This document shows, piece after piece, positions 43,742 to 53,500 of a DNA stretch of 64,000 nt. This DNA comes from Chitinophagaceae bacterium (lineage in GTDB: Bacteria > Bacteroidota > Bacteroidia > Chitinophagales > Chitinophagaceae), in assembly GCA_020847395.1 (NCBI GenBank), contig JADLCD010000111.1, positions 1 to 64,000 of the forward strand, in the 5' to 3' direction. Both the position numbers and the translations under genes were made by a program. The notes beneath the pieces were generated by a model that was given only the letters and a program-made list of their open reading frames with translations, did not search any database and was not told where the DNA came from. Position 1 is the first letter of the stretch. The number at the start of each line of letters is the position of its first letter.

Positions 43742-44755
43742 TTATTTATATATTTCTTCAATTTTAACCGGTCGCCCTTCTTTAAGGGAAATGCCTGCGG
43801 CAAGCCCGACAACGGTAGCCATTAATGCGTCATGCGCATCAACAGGCGATGGTTTATCATTCAGCACACAATCAACAAAAGTTTGAATACAGGATTGATA
43901 GGCTTTTTCATATCGCTCAAGAAAGAAATGCAGCGGCAAAGCGGATTGTCCGCCTTTGTCGTTAAACTGAATCACATTATCGGGAGTATTATTTTCTGCC
44001 TTCGCCATTCCTTTTGAGCCAAATACTTCCAACCGCTGATCATAACCATATACCGCTTTGCGGCTGTTATCAATTACACCGATAGCGCCGTTGGCAAAAG
44101 TGAGTACGATTACGGCTGTATCAATATCATTATATTGTTTGATGCGTAGATCAACCAGCGCATCACCCTTTACATATACTTCTGTTACCTCACTACCGGT
44201 AATATATCTTGCCATATCAAAATCATGAATGGTCATATCAAGAAATAATCCTCCGGAAATTTTTACATATTCCAGTGGCGGAGGAGAGGGGTCGCGGCTG
44301 GTAACTTTTACAATATGCGGATCGCCGATACTGCCATTGGTTACCAATGTTCTTATTCTTGCAAAGTTGGGATCAAAGCGACGGTTAAAACCGAGCATCA
44401 GTTTTACGCCATTTTCTTTTACCGCTTTTTGGGCAGAAAGAATAGCGGGTACAGTTACATCCAGTGGCTTTTCGCAAAATATATGTTTTTTCGCTTGTGC
44501 GGCAGCGATAGTATAGGGCACATGCTGTGGCGTAGGTGCGCAAATGATTACTGCTTCTACGTGGGGATGATGGATGACTTCTTCTGCAATGGCAGTGGTT
44601 GCAACGCCGGCTTTTTTTGCAGCAGCTTGTGCAGCTTCAGATACATCAGAAGCAATAATTACTTCCGCATTGGGTGTGTGATACAATAAATTAGCCAGGT
44701 GAATTTGCCCGATTCTTCCAAGTCCGATAATGCCTGTTTTTAGTTTTTTATGCAT
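43742..44755 (-). CDS. iolG: Inositol 2-dehydrogenase IolG (Gfo/Idh/MocA)
   Basis: 337 residues. NAD-binding Rossmann motif GIIGLGRIGQIH (residues about 6-17), EKPLD with the conserved Lys (about 98), and the catalytic His/Asp region GLFLDMTIHDFDMARY. RKAVYGYDQRLEVFGS is typical of IolG. Oxidises myo-inositol to 2-inosose, step 1. The ATG at 44753-44755 is chosen; the frame continues to 44854 through the 7-base repeat array, which is not protein-like. Confidence 0.92.
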   Translation of the reverse strand: MHKKLKTGIIGLGRIGQIHLANLLYHTPNAEVIIASDVSEAAQAAAKKAGVATTAIAEEVIHHPHVEAVIICAPTPQHVPYTIAAAQAKKHIFCEKPLDVTVPAILSAQKAVKENGVKLMLGFNRRFDPNFARIRTLVTNGSIGDPHIVKVTSRDPSPPPLEYVKISGGLFLDMTIHDFDMARYITGSEVTEVYVKGDALVDLRIKQYNDIDTAVIVLTFANGAIGVIDNSRKAVYGYDQRLEVFGSKGMAKAENNTPDNVIQFNDKGGQSALPLHFFLERYEKAYQSCIQTFVDCVLNDKPSPVDAHDALMATVVGLAAGISLKEGRPVKIEEIYK

Positions 44756-44789
44756 TGTAGTATTTGAGATTTGAGATTTGAAATTTTTA

Positions 44790-44866
44790 GTTTGTAGTTT
44801 GAGGTTTGTAGTTTGAAGTTTGCAGAAAACCATAAACAACAAACGATAAACCATAAACTATAAACT
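44790..44866. repeat. Heptanucleotide array between iolG and iolA
   Basis: Eleven consecutive words in register: GTTTGTA, GTTTGAG, GTTTGTA, GTTTGAA, GTTTGCA, GAAAACC, ATAAACA, ACAAACG, ATAAACC, ATAAACT, ATAAACT. It ends 5 bases before the iolA stop codon (44872-44874). The first half (GTTT words) and second half (AAAC words) are complementary. Confidence 0.8.
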
Positions 44867-44871
44867 CTCTC

Positions 44872-46338
44872 CTAAAACTTCCTCGTCCATTCTTTCAGCC
44901 ACCTTTCAATTACCACTTTGGTTTGAGTGAAAAATTCAACGGCGTGTTTACCCTGACCATGCAGATCGCCGAAGAAACTTTCTTTCCAGCCACTGAATGG
45001 AAATTGCGCTACAGGCGCAGCCACACCGATATTGATTCCTATATTACCTGCGTCTGCTTCATTCCTGAATTTGCGTGCGTGTAAACCGCTGCTGGTAAAT
45101 ATACAAGCCATGTTTCCATATTTGTTGCTGTTTACATACGCGATAGCATCATCAATGGTATTGATATGCATCAGGCTCATCACCGGCCCAAAAATTTCTG
45201 TACCTGCTAATTCGCCATTGAGTGGTAAACCTTCAATAATAGTCGGCTGAATGAAATTGCCTTTTTCATAACCGGGTATTTTTGCATTGCGTCCATCCAC
45301 CAATACTTTACCGCCTTCGCCAATACCTTTTTCTATTAAACCGTTAATGCGTGTTTTGCTTTCTGGCGTAATAACGGGTCCCATTAATACCGATTCATCT
45401 AATCCAAAGCCAGTTGTTCTTTTCTTTGCGCCTTCTACCAGGCTTTCGGTAATAGCGGTATGATCGCCAACAGTAATAATGGTTGATGCAGCGAGACAAC
45501 GCTGACCCGCGCAGCCATATACACTGTCTACCACTATCTGGGTTGTCATATCAATATCGGCATCGGGCAATATAATTACAGGATTTTTAGCGCCACCCTG
45601 TGCCTGCACTCTCTTACCGTTTGCAGCACCCCTGCCGTATACATAACGGGCAACGTTAGACGAACCTACAAAACTAATGGCTTTAATACCCGGATGATCG
45701 AGTATACCATCAACAATTGCTTTTCCACCATGCACCATATTAATTACGCCGGCAGGCAAATCAAGTTTGTGCACCAGTTCCATTACTTTGGTCATGGTGA
45801 GCGGAACTTTTTCAGAAGGTTTTATAATGAATGTATTACCGCAGGCAATGGCATAAGGCAGAAACCAGAATGGAATCATGCCCGGAAAGTTAAACGGAGC
45901 TATACAGGCACAAACACCGAGCGGCTGCCGGATCATATATTCATCAATGCCGGTGGCAATGTCTTCTGAAAAATCGCCCTGCATTAATGCGGGTATGCCA
46001 CAGGCATTTTCTACATTCTCAATAGCGCGTACCCATTCTGCTTTTGCTTCTACGAAAGTTTTGCCCGACTCTAATGTGATGGTACGCGATAGTTCATCAA
46101 TATTTTCTTCAAGCAATCTTTTAAGATGAAAAAGATATTGTATGCGCTTGCCCGCAGGTATTCTTCTCCATGTTGTAAAAGCTGCTTCAGAAGATTTTAC
46201 GGCAGCGTCAACATCTGCAGCAGTTCCCGAAGGAACCAATGCTATTACTTCCTGGCTGGCAGGGTTAATCACGTTCCAGTAATCTGTTGCAGCACCGGCA
46301 ACCCACTGCCCGTTAATGTAATTTTGTAATGTATGCAT
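44872..46338 (-). CDS. iolA: Methylmalonate/malonate semialdehyde dehydrogenase (CoA-acylating) IolA
   Basis: 488 residues of the aldehyde dehydrogenase superfamily, MmsA type. Start [12 protein letters not shown]-fold [13 protein letters not shown], catalytic Cys in [11 protein letters not shown] and the C-terminal [18 protein letters not shown] are the MmsA/IolA signature. Converts malonate semialdehyde to acetyl-CoA and CO2, the last step. Leftward between iolC and iolG; 375 bases of repeats separate it from iolC. Confidence 0.95.
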   Translation of the reverse strand: MHTLQNYINGQWVAGAATDYWNVINPASQEVIALVPSGTAADVDAAVKSSEAAFTTWRRIPAGKRIQYLFHLKRLLEENIDELSRTITLESGKTFVEAKAEWVRAIENVENACGIPALMQGDFSEDIATGIDEYMIRQPLGVCACIAPFNFPGMIPFWFLPYAIACGNTFIIKPSEKVPLTMTKVMELVHKLDLPAGVINMVHGGKAIVDGILDHPGIKAISFVGSSNVARYVYGRGAANGKRVQAQGGAKNPVIILPDADIDMTTQIVVDSVYGCAGQRCLAASTIITVGDHTAITESLVEGAKKRTTGFGLDESVLMGPVITPESKTRINGLIEKGIGEGGKVLVDGRNAKIPGYEKGNFIQPTIIEGLPLNGELAGTEIFGPVMSLMHINTIDDAIAYVNSNKYGNMACIFTSSGLHARKFRNEADAGNIGINIGVAAPVAQFPFSGWKESFFGDLHGQGKHAVEFFTQTKVVIERWLKEWTRKF

Positions 46339-46713
46339 AATGATATTAATTTAAAGCCTATCCCTCCTTCTCCCTTTCCAAGAGAAAGGGAGCGGTACTA
46401 CAGAATAATTCCAAACTTTATAAACTACCACATCAACAATATAACATATCCAAACAAGTAGTTCTCTATTCCCACATTTTCACAATTTTCTCATTCACAA
46501 CCTCCCACCCACTGTATTTTATCAGCCTGATTTGAATTTGAACACCCCTCTACACTCCGTGCCTGCCTGTCGGCAGACAGGGAGAGGGGCCGGGGGTGAG
46601 GGCTCTGTGAAACTTTGTGTCTCCGTGTCTTTGTGGTTCCCGTATTCTCACATTCCCACATTCTCAAATTTTCCCTGCCTGCCCGTAGGCAAGAAATTGA
46701 CTCATTTTCAAAT
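46339..46713. repeat. Composite intergenic repeat, copy 1
   Basis: No gene. In order: hairpin CTCCCTTTC/GAAAGGGAG (46370-46392); a CAAACTTTATAAACTACCACATCA stretch; CACATTTTCAC words; a GC-rich palindromic piece around 46560-46585 (CCTGTC/GACAGG); ACTTTGTGTCTCCGTGTCTTTGTGG; TTTTCCCTGCCTGCC; GGCAAGAAATTGACTCATTTTC. The same blocks in the same order occur at 47728-48140 and, inverted, at 50172-50551. Confidence 0.75.
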
Positions 46714-47727
46714 TCACAATCCTCCTCTCTCTTTCGTAAATTCCATCACTTCTTCCAGCGTTGGCATAAAGTTGGCGCAGCCTTCCCTGGTAACAATAAT
46801 TGCTCCGCAGGCATTGCCCATACGCACGCTTTTATATAAATCCCAGCCGTTCAGATAGCCATAAGAAAATCCTCCCGCAAATGCATCGCCGGCGCCCAAT
46901 ACGTTCAGTACTTCCACCGGAAATCCCGGCACTTTTACTTCCGCTTTTCCTTTTTCAAAAACAGATGCGCCTTCTTTTCCTCTCTTTACAATTAAAGTAT
47001 CTACACCGGTATCAATTATATGCTGAATAGCTTTTTCAATATTTCCTTTTATCTCAGGCGCTGATATTTGCTGATGTTTGATAGAAACCTGGTTAATGTC
47101 TGTAAGATAAGCTGCCAGTATTTCTTCTTCAGTACCTATAACAATATTGAATTGCGGCAGCAATGTTCTGATCACCACGCCAAAAGAACGTGGATCATCC
47201 CATTGGTCGGCACGAAAATCAAGATCGAGTAATTTAATTACACTGTTTTTCTCTGCCAGCTCCAATGCATAAAACATGGCAGTTCGGCTGGGATCTTTGC
47301 TGAACGCAGTTCCTGAAAATACGGCTGCTTTAAAATCGGCAAAGGGTATATCGTCTATATGATTAAGGTTGAGATGAATATCCGCGCAGTTATCCCGGTA
47401 GTATACCAGCGGAAATCTGTCTGGAGGCTCAATGCCGAGTATAACAGCGGAGCTTCGTGTACCCGTAATAGTTGGTATAAAATCTGTAACTACTTTTTCC
47501 TGTTGCAGAAAATTTTTAATGAATGCGCCTACCTGGTCGTTGCCTACGCCTGTAAGTATAGCTGTTTTTAAACCAAGCCTTGTGGCGCCTACGGCTATAT
47601 TGGTAGGGCAACCGCCAACAAATGCGTTGAAAGCTTTAATATCAACAAACGGGCTTCCCACATTAGCGGAGTAGAGGTCAATAGAAGAGCGCCCTATAGT
47701 AAGCAGATCGTATTTTTTAGCAGCCAT
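46714..47727 (-). CDS. iolC: 5-dehydro-2-deoxygluconokinase IolC
   Basis: 337 residues, PfkB/ribokinase fold. N-terminal LLTIGRSSIDLYSANVG and GGCPTNIAVGATRLG, and the C-terminal catalytic anion-hole motif GAGDAFAGGFSYGYL with the Asp base. Phosphorylates 2-deoxy-5-keto-gluconate (step 5). The linker of the operon between iolB and iolA, flanked on both sides by copies of the composite repeat. Confidence 0.92.
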   Translation of the reverse strand: MAAKKYDLLTIGRSSIDLYSANVGSPFVDIKAFNAFVGGCPTNIAVGATRLGLKTAILTGVGNDQVGAFIKNFLQQEKVVTDFIPTITGTRSSAVILGIEPPDRFPLVYYRDNCADIHLNLNHIDDIPFADFKAAVFSGTAFSKDPSRTAMFYALELAEKNSVIKLLDLDFRADQWDDPRSFGVVIRTLLPQFNIVIGTEEEILAAYLTDINQVSIKHQQISAPEIKGNIEKAIQHIIDTGVDTLIVKRGKEGASVFEKGKAEVKVPGFPVEVLNVLGAGDAFAGGFSYGYLNGWDLYKSVRMGNACGAIIVTREGCANFMPTLEEVMEFTKERGGL

Positions 47728-48140
47728 CTCTGTTTTGTTTCACGCAAAGCCCGCAAAGGAGCAGAGTGCGCAGCGTGTTTGATTTAAAAATTATATAATT
47801 TCCACATTCAAGCCTATCCCTCCTTTTATCTTCACCATGCGGAATATATCCAGACTTTATATCTCCACATCATCAAGCCTCATCCTCTTCTCCTTCTCCG
47901 CACGGAGAAGGACAGTGCTGTATTGCAAAACCAAACTATATAACTACCACATCATCTATTAAATAAATCCAAGCTTGGCGCTTTACATTTCACACTTTCA
48001 CATTTCCACATTTTCACATTTAACTCTTTGTGCAACTTTGTGTCTTAGTGTCTTTGTGGTTCTTTCATTCTCAAATTTTCCCTGCCTGCCGGTAGGCAAG
48101 AAATCACCTCATTTTCAAATTCATTTCCACACTTCCACAT
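47728..48140. repeat. Composite intergenic repeat, copy 2
   Basis: No gene. It begins with TTTCACGCAAAGCCCGC right after the iolC start, then AAGCCTATCCCTCCTT, a hairpin TCCTTCTCC/GGAGAAGGA (47891-47912), CACATTT words and the AACTTTGTGTCTTAGTG block, ending at the iolB stop. Positions 47935-48000 are identical, as reverse complement, to 50358-50423 (66 of 66 bases). Confidence 0.85.
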
Positions 48141-49022
48141 TCACTCTTTATTCATCTCCGCTGTTACCATCGGCAGCCTCGGATCCTGGCCTTTCCATGT
48201 GCCGAATATCCATTTCTGTTGCGGATCGGGTGTATTGGCCAGCGACTGATCACTACCTGCCAGAAAATTCAGGTAATATACATTATATCCATGCCCTGCA
48301 ACAACAGGATGATACCCTTCCGGTACCAGCACCGCTTCATTGTTATGCACTTTAACCACTTCATCTAATGAGCGGTCATCATTATACACCTGCTGTATAG
48401 CAAAGCCATTGGGTTTATCTATCTTGTAAAAATAAATTTCTTCCAGGTCGGCTTCCAGCAAATTGCCATTGGCGTCTACTTTTCTTATGTCATGTTTGTG
48501 CGCAGGATAGGAACTCCAGTTGCCCGACGGCGTATATACTTCTACACAAACAATTTTATGACAATCAAACCCGGGTTGCAGTAAACTATTGATTTGCCGG
48601 TTGGCATTGTCGCCGCCACGATATTCAATCGCCGCTTCTTCCGGTTGTTTAAGGTATGCAGGATGATCTTCATCCGTAGCCACCCAGCAAATAGCAATAT
48701 CAGTATTATTTTTTGTAGCGGTTAAAGTAAAATTTGTTTTTCGGGGAAGATACAAGGTATGCGCTATGCCGCTGAAAACATCTTTTCTTCCATTGGTGGT
48801 TTCCCAATTGCCTTTGTCGGAGGTTATTTTAAAATTTCCTCCAAGCAATACAATGCAGTATTCATTTTCGCCGGTGAATTGCGTAAAAGATTCATACAGT
48901 TTTAAGGTACGTGCCTCAAAATTCAGGTATTCCCAGCCGGCCTGCTCAGCAGTAAGACTATGATAAATTGAGCTATTGGTATGGGGTTTAACAAGCAATG
49001 ATCGTTGAGACATGTACAGCAT
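48141..49022 (-). CDS. iolB: 5-deoxy-glucuronate isomerase IolB
   Basis: 293 residues, bicupin (KduI/IolB) family. Start SLLVKPHTN, the second-cupin metal motif in CVEVYTPSGNWSSYPAHKHD (His ligands) and EEIYFYKIDKPNGFAIQQVY followed by EAVLVPEGYHPVVAGHGYNVYYLNFLAG are typical IolB. Isomerises 5-deoxy-glucuronate to 2-deoxy-5-keto-gluconate (step 4). First gene of the leftward iol operon. ATG at 49020-49022, with a second ATG three codons later; no Shine-Dalgarno decides. Confidence 0.93.
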   Translation of the reverse strand: MLYMSQRSLLVKPHTNSSIYHSLTAEQAGWEYLNFEARTLKLYESFTQFTGENEYCIVLLGGNFKITSDKGNWETTNGRKDVFSGIAHTLYLPRKTNFTLTATKNNTDIAICWVATDEDHPAYLKQPEEAAIEYRGGDNANRQINSLLQPGFDCHKIVCVEVYTPSGNWSSYPAHKHDIRKVDANGNLLEADLEEIYFYKIDKPNGFAIQQVYNDDRSLDEVVKVHNNEAVLVPEGYHPVVAGHGYNVYYLNFLAGSDQSLANTPDPQQKWIFGTWKGQDPRLPMVTAEMNKE

Positions 49023-49077
49023 TTTGTATTTGGTAAACTTAGCATTATAATTTTATTTAACAGGCATATGCCACTTG

Positions 49078-49087
49078 CAAACGTTTG
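49078..49087. promoter_or_regulatory. LacI-family operator in the iolB-regulator divergent region
   Basis: CAAACGTTTG, a perfect 10-bp palindrome with the central CG typical of LacI/GalR operators, preceded by TTG and followed by AA. A second perfect palindrome, GGCATATGCC, lies at 49063-49072. Both are in the 123-bp region between iolB and the LacI gene. Confidence 0.65.
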
Positions 49088-49145
49088 AAATTTTTTGTGT
49101 AGAAAAAAATAACGGAAATTGGGCGGGGATTAGCCCGGAATTGTT

Positions 49146-50171
49146 ATGAATAAACCGGTTACGATAAAAGATAGAGCCAAAAAATTTAAATGTTCTCCGT
49201 CTACCGTATCAAGAGCTTTAAATAATCATCCGTCTATTAATGAGGATACGCGGCGTAACCTGCAGGAGTATGCGCAGAAGGTAGGTTACCAGCGCAACCA
49301 GGTATCGCTGAGTTTGCTGAATAAAAAAACGGCAACAATAGGCGTAATTGTTCCTACCATAAATAATTATCACGAATCAGCCATTATAGAAGGCATTGAA
49401 TCTGTATTGCAACCTTTGGGATATACCCTTAATATTTGCGTTACGAATGAACAGTACCTGCTCGAATCAGAATACGTGGAAAAATTACTCTCCAACAGGG
49501 TGGAAGGCATTTTTCTTTCTGTATCGCAGGAAACATACGACTGCGGCCATTACGAGCATCTTGAGCAAATAAAAAAGAGAAGTATACCATTGATTTTTAT
49601 TGACAGGGAATATGAAGGCTTTGCAACCGGTAGTGTAATTATTGATGATTATCATGGTGCATTTAAAGCGGTGGAGCATCTAATAAAAACCGGGAGAAAA
49701 AGAATAGCGCATCTAAAGGGTCCGAATGGTATGGCTGTAGCGGAAGAAAGATTGAGAGGGTATATTGAATGTTTGAAGAAATACGATTTGCCGGTGGATG
49801 AACAATTAATATTGAATACAAATTTTAAAGTGGAAAGCGCCATTGAACCTGTTACAAGGCTGATGAATTTGCCGGAGTTACCGGATGCTATTTTTGGTGT
49901 GAACGACCAGGTAGCTATTGGAGCGATGAAGGTAATTCGTGATAAAGGATTGAGCATACCGGGAGATATAGCAGTGGCGGGTTTTGATAACGCGCCGATA
50001 TCTGCATATATACATCCTACGCTTACATCGGTTGCCCGCCCCGGGCGACAGATAGGTATTGAAGCGGCAAAAATATTTACGGATTACCTGCAATCATCTG
50101 ATGCGGCGTTTTCGTCCAGGCATATTATTTTGCCGTCGGAGTTGATTGTGCGGGAGTCAACAGCAGGGTAA
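49146..50171 (+). CDS. LacI-family transcriptional regulator, probable iol repressor
   Basis: 341 residues. N-terminal LacI HTH (about 4-50): TIKDRAKKFKCSPSTVSRALNNHPSINEDTRRNL, given here in part, with hinge helix SLSLLNKKT. The rest is a type I periplasmic-binding-protein-like effector domain (IGVIVPTINNYHESAIIEGIES, DGVNDQVAIGA-type segment IFGVNDQVAIGAM, PSELIVRES). Divergent from the iol operon with a LacI-type operator between them. Inositol or an early product is the likely effector; inferred. Confidence 0.9.
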   Translation: MNKPVTIKDRAKKFKCSPSTVSRALNNHPSINEDTRRNLQEYAQKVGYQRNQVSLSLLNKKTATIGVIVPTINNYHESAIIEGIESVLQPLGYTLNICVTNEQYLLESEYVEKLLSNRVEGIFLSVSQETYDCGHYEHLEQIKKRSIPLIFIDREYEGFATGSVIIDDYHGAFKAVEHLIKTGRKRIAHLKGPNGMAVAEERLRGYIECLKKYDLPVDEQLILNTNFKVESAIEPVTRLMNLPELPDAIFGVNDQVAIGAMKVIRDKGLSIPGDIAVAGFDNAPISAYIHPTLTSVARPGRQIGIEAAKIFTDYLQSSDAAFSSRHIILPSELIVRESTAG

Positions 50172-50551
50172 TGGGGAGATGTGGAAATGAATTTGAAAAT
50201 GAGCTGATTTCTTGCCTACCGGCAGGCAGGGAAAATTTGAAAATGAATGAACCTTGCCTCCCGGGCAGGTACAAAGACACAAAGTTGCACAAAGAGTTAA
50301 ATGTGAGAATATGAAGATGTGGAAATGTGAAAGTGTGAAATATGAAAGTGTGAAATATGAAAGTGTGAAATGTAAAGCGCCAAGCTTGGATTTATTTAAT
50401 AGATGATGTGGTAGTTATATAGTCTGGCTTTATTCTACAGTACTGTCCCTTCCTGCAGGAGAAGATAAGAGGACAAGACTTTTTCTTTGCTTCTTATGCA
50501 ACCTTACAACCCTTTGCGTGAAATATTTCCTATCTTAATACAAATTCCTGC
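50172..50551. repeat. Composite intergenic repeat, copy 3 (inverted)
   Basis: No gene. It carries the blocks of 47728-48140 in reverse complement: GAAAATGAGCTGATTTCTTGC, a TTGCCTACCGGCAGGCAGGG palindrome, ACACAAAGTTGCACAAAG, CACATTT words, the 66-base identity at 50358-50423, a TCCTGCAGGA palindrome and TTTGCGTGAAA near the end. This copy has a 15-base unit (GTGTGAAATATGAAA) repeated two to three times from 50333, where copy 2 has one. Confidence 0.85.
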
Positions 50552-53500
50552 ATGAAGTGGTTGTTGATCATATCTTCTTTTTACTGTTTTGCCCAGCAAT
50601 CATTAGCCCAGCAATCCTCTCCCTTTCTGTTCAGAAATCTTACCATTAATGACGGGCTTTCTCAAAACAGTGTCATTTCTATAACAGAAGATAGAACTGG
50701 TTTTTTATGGTTTGCCACGCAGGATGGATTGAACAGGTATGACGGCAAAGATTTTTTTTCACTACCAAAAACATTTGACGACAAAACTTCATCAAACGAC
50801 AGAAGTTTAGGCAAAGTAGTTTCTATATCAGACAGGGAGTTGTGGCTTTTAACTACCAATGGCAAACTGGAGAGTTTTGATCTGTTTAATTATCAAACCA
50901 CGGCAATTGCAGTGTTGCCCGGTACAGATTTTGTTATTCCGCAGCTAAGTACTATGATGCGTAGTTCAAAAGAAAATATATGGCTTGGCACACAAAGCGG
51001 GGGGGTAATATTATTCAAACCGGAAACGCATAAGGCTTATTTATTAAATAATCAGCAAAGCAATAATAACGGCTACCCGGTTATTACTATTTATGAAGAT
51101 GCGCAACAACGCATATGGTGTGCAACCGGCGATGGACTATTGTTATATTCGAAGGAAGGAAAATTAATACAACATTTTCTATCGCAGCATTCAACTTTAC
51201 CGGCGCGCATAGCTTTTAGCTGCATAACACAGGATAGTAACGGTAATATATGGGCAGGGAGTTTTGGAGCCGGGCTTTATATCAAACATAAAAATGATGA
51301 AAATTTTTCTGCTTACAGGGGTTTAAAAAATTTTGAATCACTATCACCCACACTTGTTATTGAATCTTTGCTTGCCGGTGAAAAAAATACATTGTGGATT
51401 GGTACTTACGGTAAGGGATTACTTGTGCATAGCATTGCAGATTCCGCTACGCAACAATTTCTTAATAACAAATCCAACGCGTATTCAATTGGTTTTAATG
51501 ATGTGCTTGAAATTTACAAGGACAAACAGGGCAGTATATGGCTGGGTACAGACGGGGGAGGAGTAAGCTATTACAGCCAGCAAATTAATAATTTCAATCT
51601 TGTTTCTAACAGCAATGTTCCGGCAGATATTTCTGTTGCGCCAATACGTTCTATTACGGTAGATGAAAATGGAATGGTATGGGTTGGCACAAGCAGTGGC
51701 GGCTTTACCTGTATTGATGTAAAAAGAAAAAAATATCAAACTTATTTTCTCTCTTCGTTTAATAAACAGGTAAGCAATTCCAATCGTGTGGTTGCTCTTT
51801 TGGCAGATGGCAGTGACATATGGGTTGGTACACAGGGAAACGGTTTGTTACTGTTTGATGCCGGGAGCCGAACCCATAAAAAATGGCTGCATCCCCAGGC
51901 AAAAACTGCATTACATATACCTGATAATACAATATGGTGTATGGCCAAAGAAGCTGACGATAAAATATGGTGCGGCACACAAAAGGGTTTTCTTATGTTA
52001 ATAGATAAGGATAAAGGACTTTTAGAAAATATATCATCACCAGCAAATATTGATTCTGCTTACACTGGGGCAATCCGTGTTATTTCAAAAATGAACGATA
52101 GTATTTTATTGGTTGGTCGTGAAAACGGAATCATTCATTTCTTTAACCGTATTCATCATTCTTTTTCAAAAACATTTGTAGATATATCAAAGCAACTGGG
52201 AAGTCACATCATATTAAAAAGTATACTATTCAAATATCCCTATATATGGGTGGGTACTTCAGGTAATGGGTTGTTATCTTATAATATTAACTCCTCACAA
52301 TTATCTTCCTTTACAGAGCAGGAGGGGCTGCCTAACAATACCGTATATGCAATACTGGACGACGAGTTTAATAATTTATGGGTGAGTACAAATAAGGGAA
52401 TATGCAGTTTTAGCCTGTCAGCGCCTAAAAAAGATCATAGCCAATCCTTATTCCGGATTTTTAAAATGTCTGACGGGTTGCAGGGAAATGAATTTAATAC
52501 CGGCGCTTTTTTTAAAGCGCCTGATGGTACATTATTTTTTGGTGGAATAAACGGTCTTAATTTTTTTAAGCCGCAACATTTTTCTGAAACAGCAAAACTT
52601 ACTAAGGTAGCCGTAACAAATATCATTGTGGATAATGTGGGGCTGGAAAGAGATACAACCCTGACATTTAAAAAGCAACTGCTGTTATCTCATCAATACA
52701 GATCCCTCACATTACGGTTTTCAGTGCTCGATTTTGCTTCGTCTGGCAGGTATACTTATTATTATCAAATGATCGGATATAACAAGCAGTGGGTTAAAGC
52801 AAATGATCAAAACTTTGCCACGTATACAAACCTGCCATCAGGAAAATATACGTTTAAAGTAAAAGCCTCTATTCCCGGTTCCGATATAGAAAGTGAAATC
52901 ACTTCATTAGCTATTACAATCAATCCGCCGTTCTGGAAAACATGGTGGTTTATATTACTAACAATTGCTGCTTTATGCGCTGCATTATATGGCTTATACC
53001 GCTATAGAATAAATCAACTTATGCAGGTACAACTGGTGCGCAATCGCATAGCTACAGATTTGCATGATGAGATAGGCTCAGCTTTATCAAATATTAATAT
53101 GCTTGCGGCCATCGCTCAAAAAAAATTAGAACAACCTGGCGAAGCAAATAAATATCTTAACCGCATTAGTGATGAAGTAACTGCATCCGGCCAGGCGCTT
53201 GATGATATTATTTGGAGTGTAGATACAAAAAATGATACACTTGAGGAGATGATTGCCCGAATGCGTCGTTACGCGGCAGAATTATTTGAAGCTAAGGAAA
53301 ATATTCAATGTGAACTGGATTTTGAAGAAGGATTTGCCTTTAGAAAAATAAATATTGAACAAAGAAGAGATATTTACCTGGTATATAAGGAAGCGTTGAA
53401 TAATATTTATAAGCACTCACGGGCTACTTCCTTTACCGTAAAAGTTTTTTTAAATGGAAATATGCTCCATATGCAAATTAATGACAACGGGGTTGGATTT

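Noticed and set aside
44755-44854. N-terminal extension of iolG through the repeat array
   Set aside because: The added residues are a translation of 7-base repeats; the ATG at 44755 begins exactly at the conserved Rossmann start.
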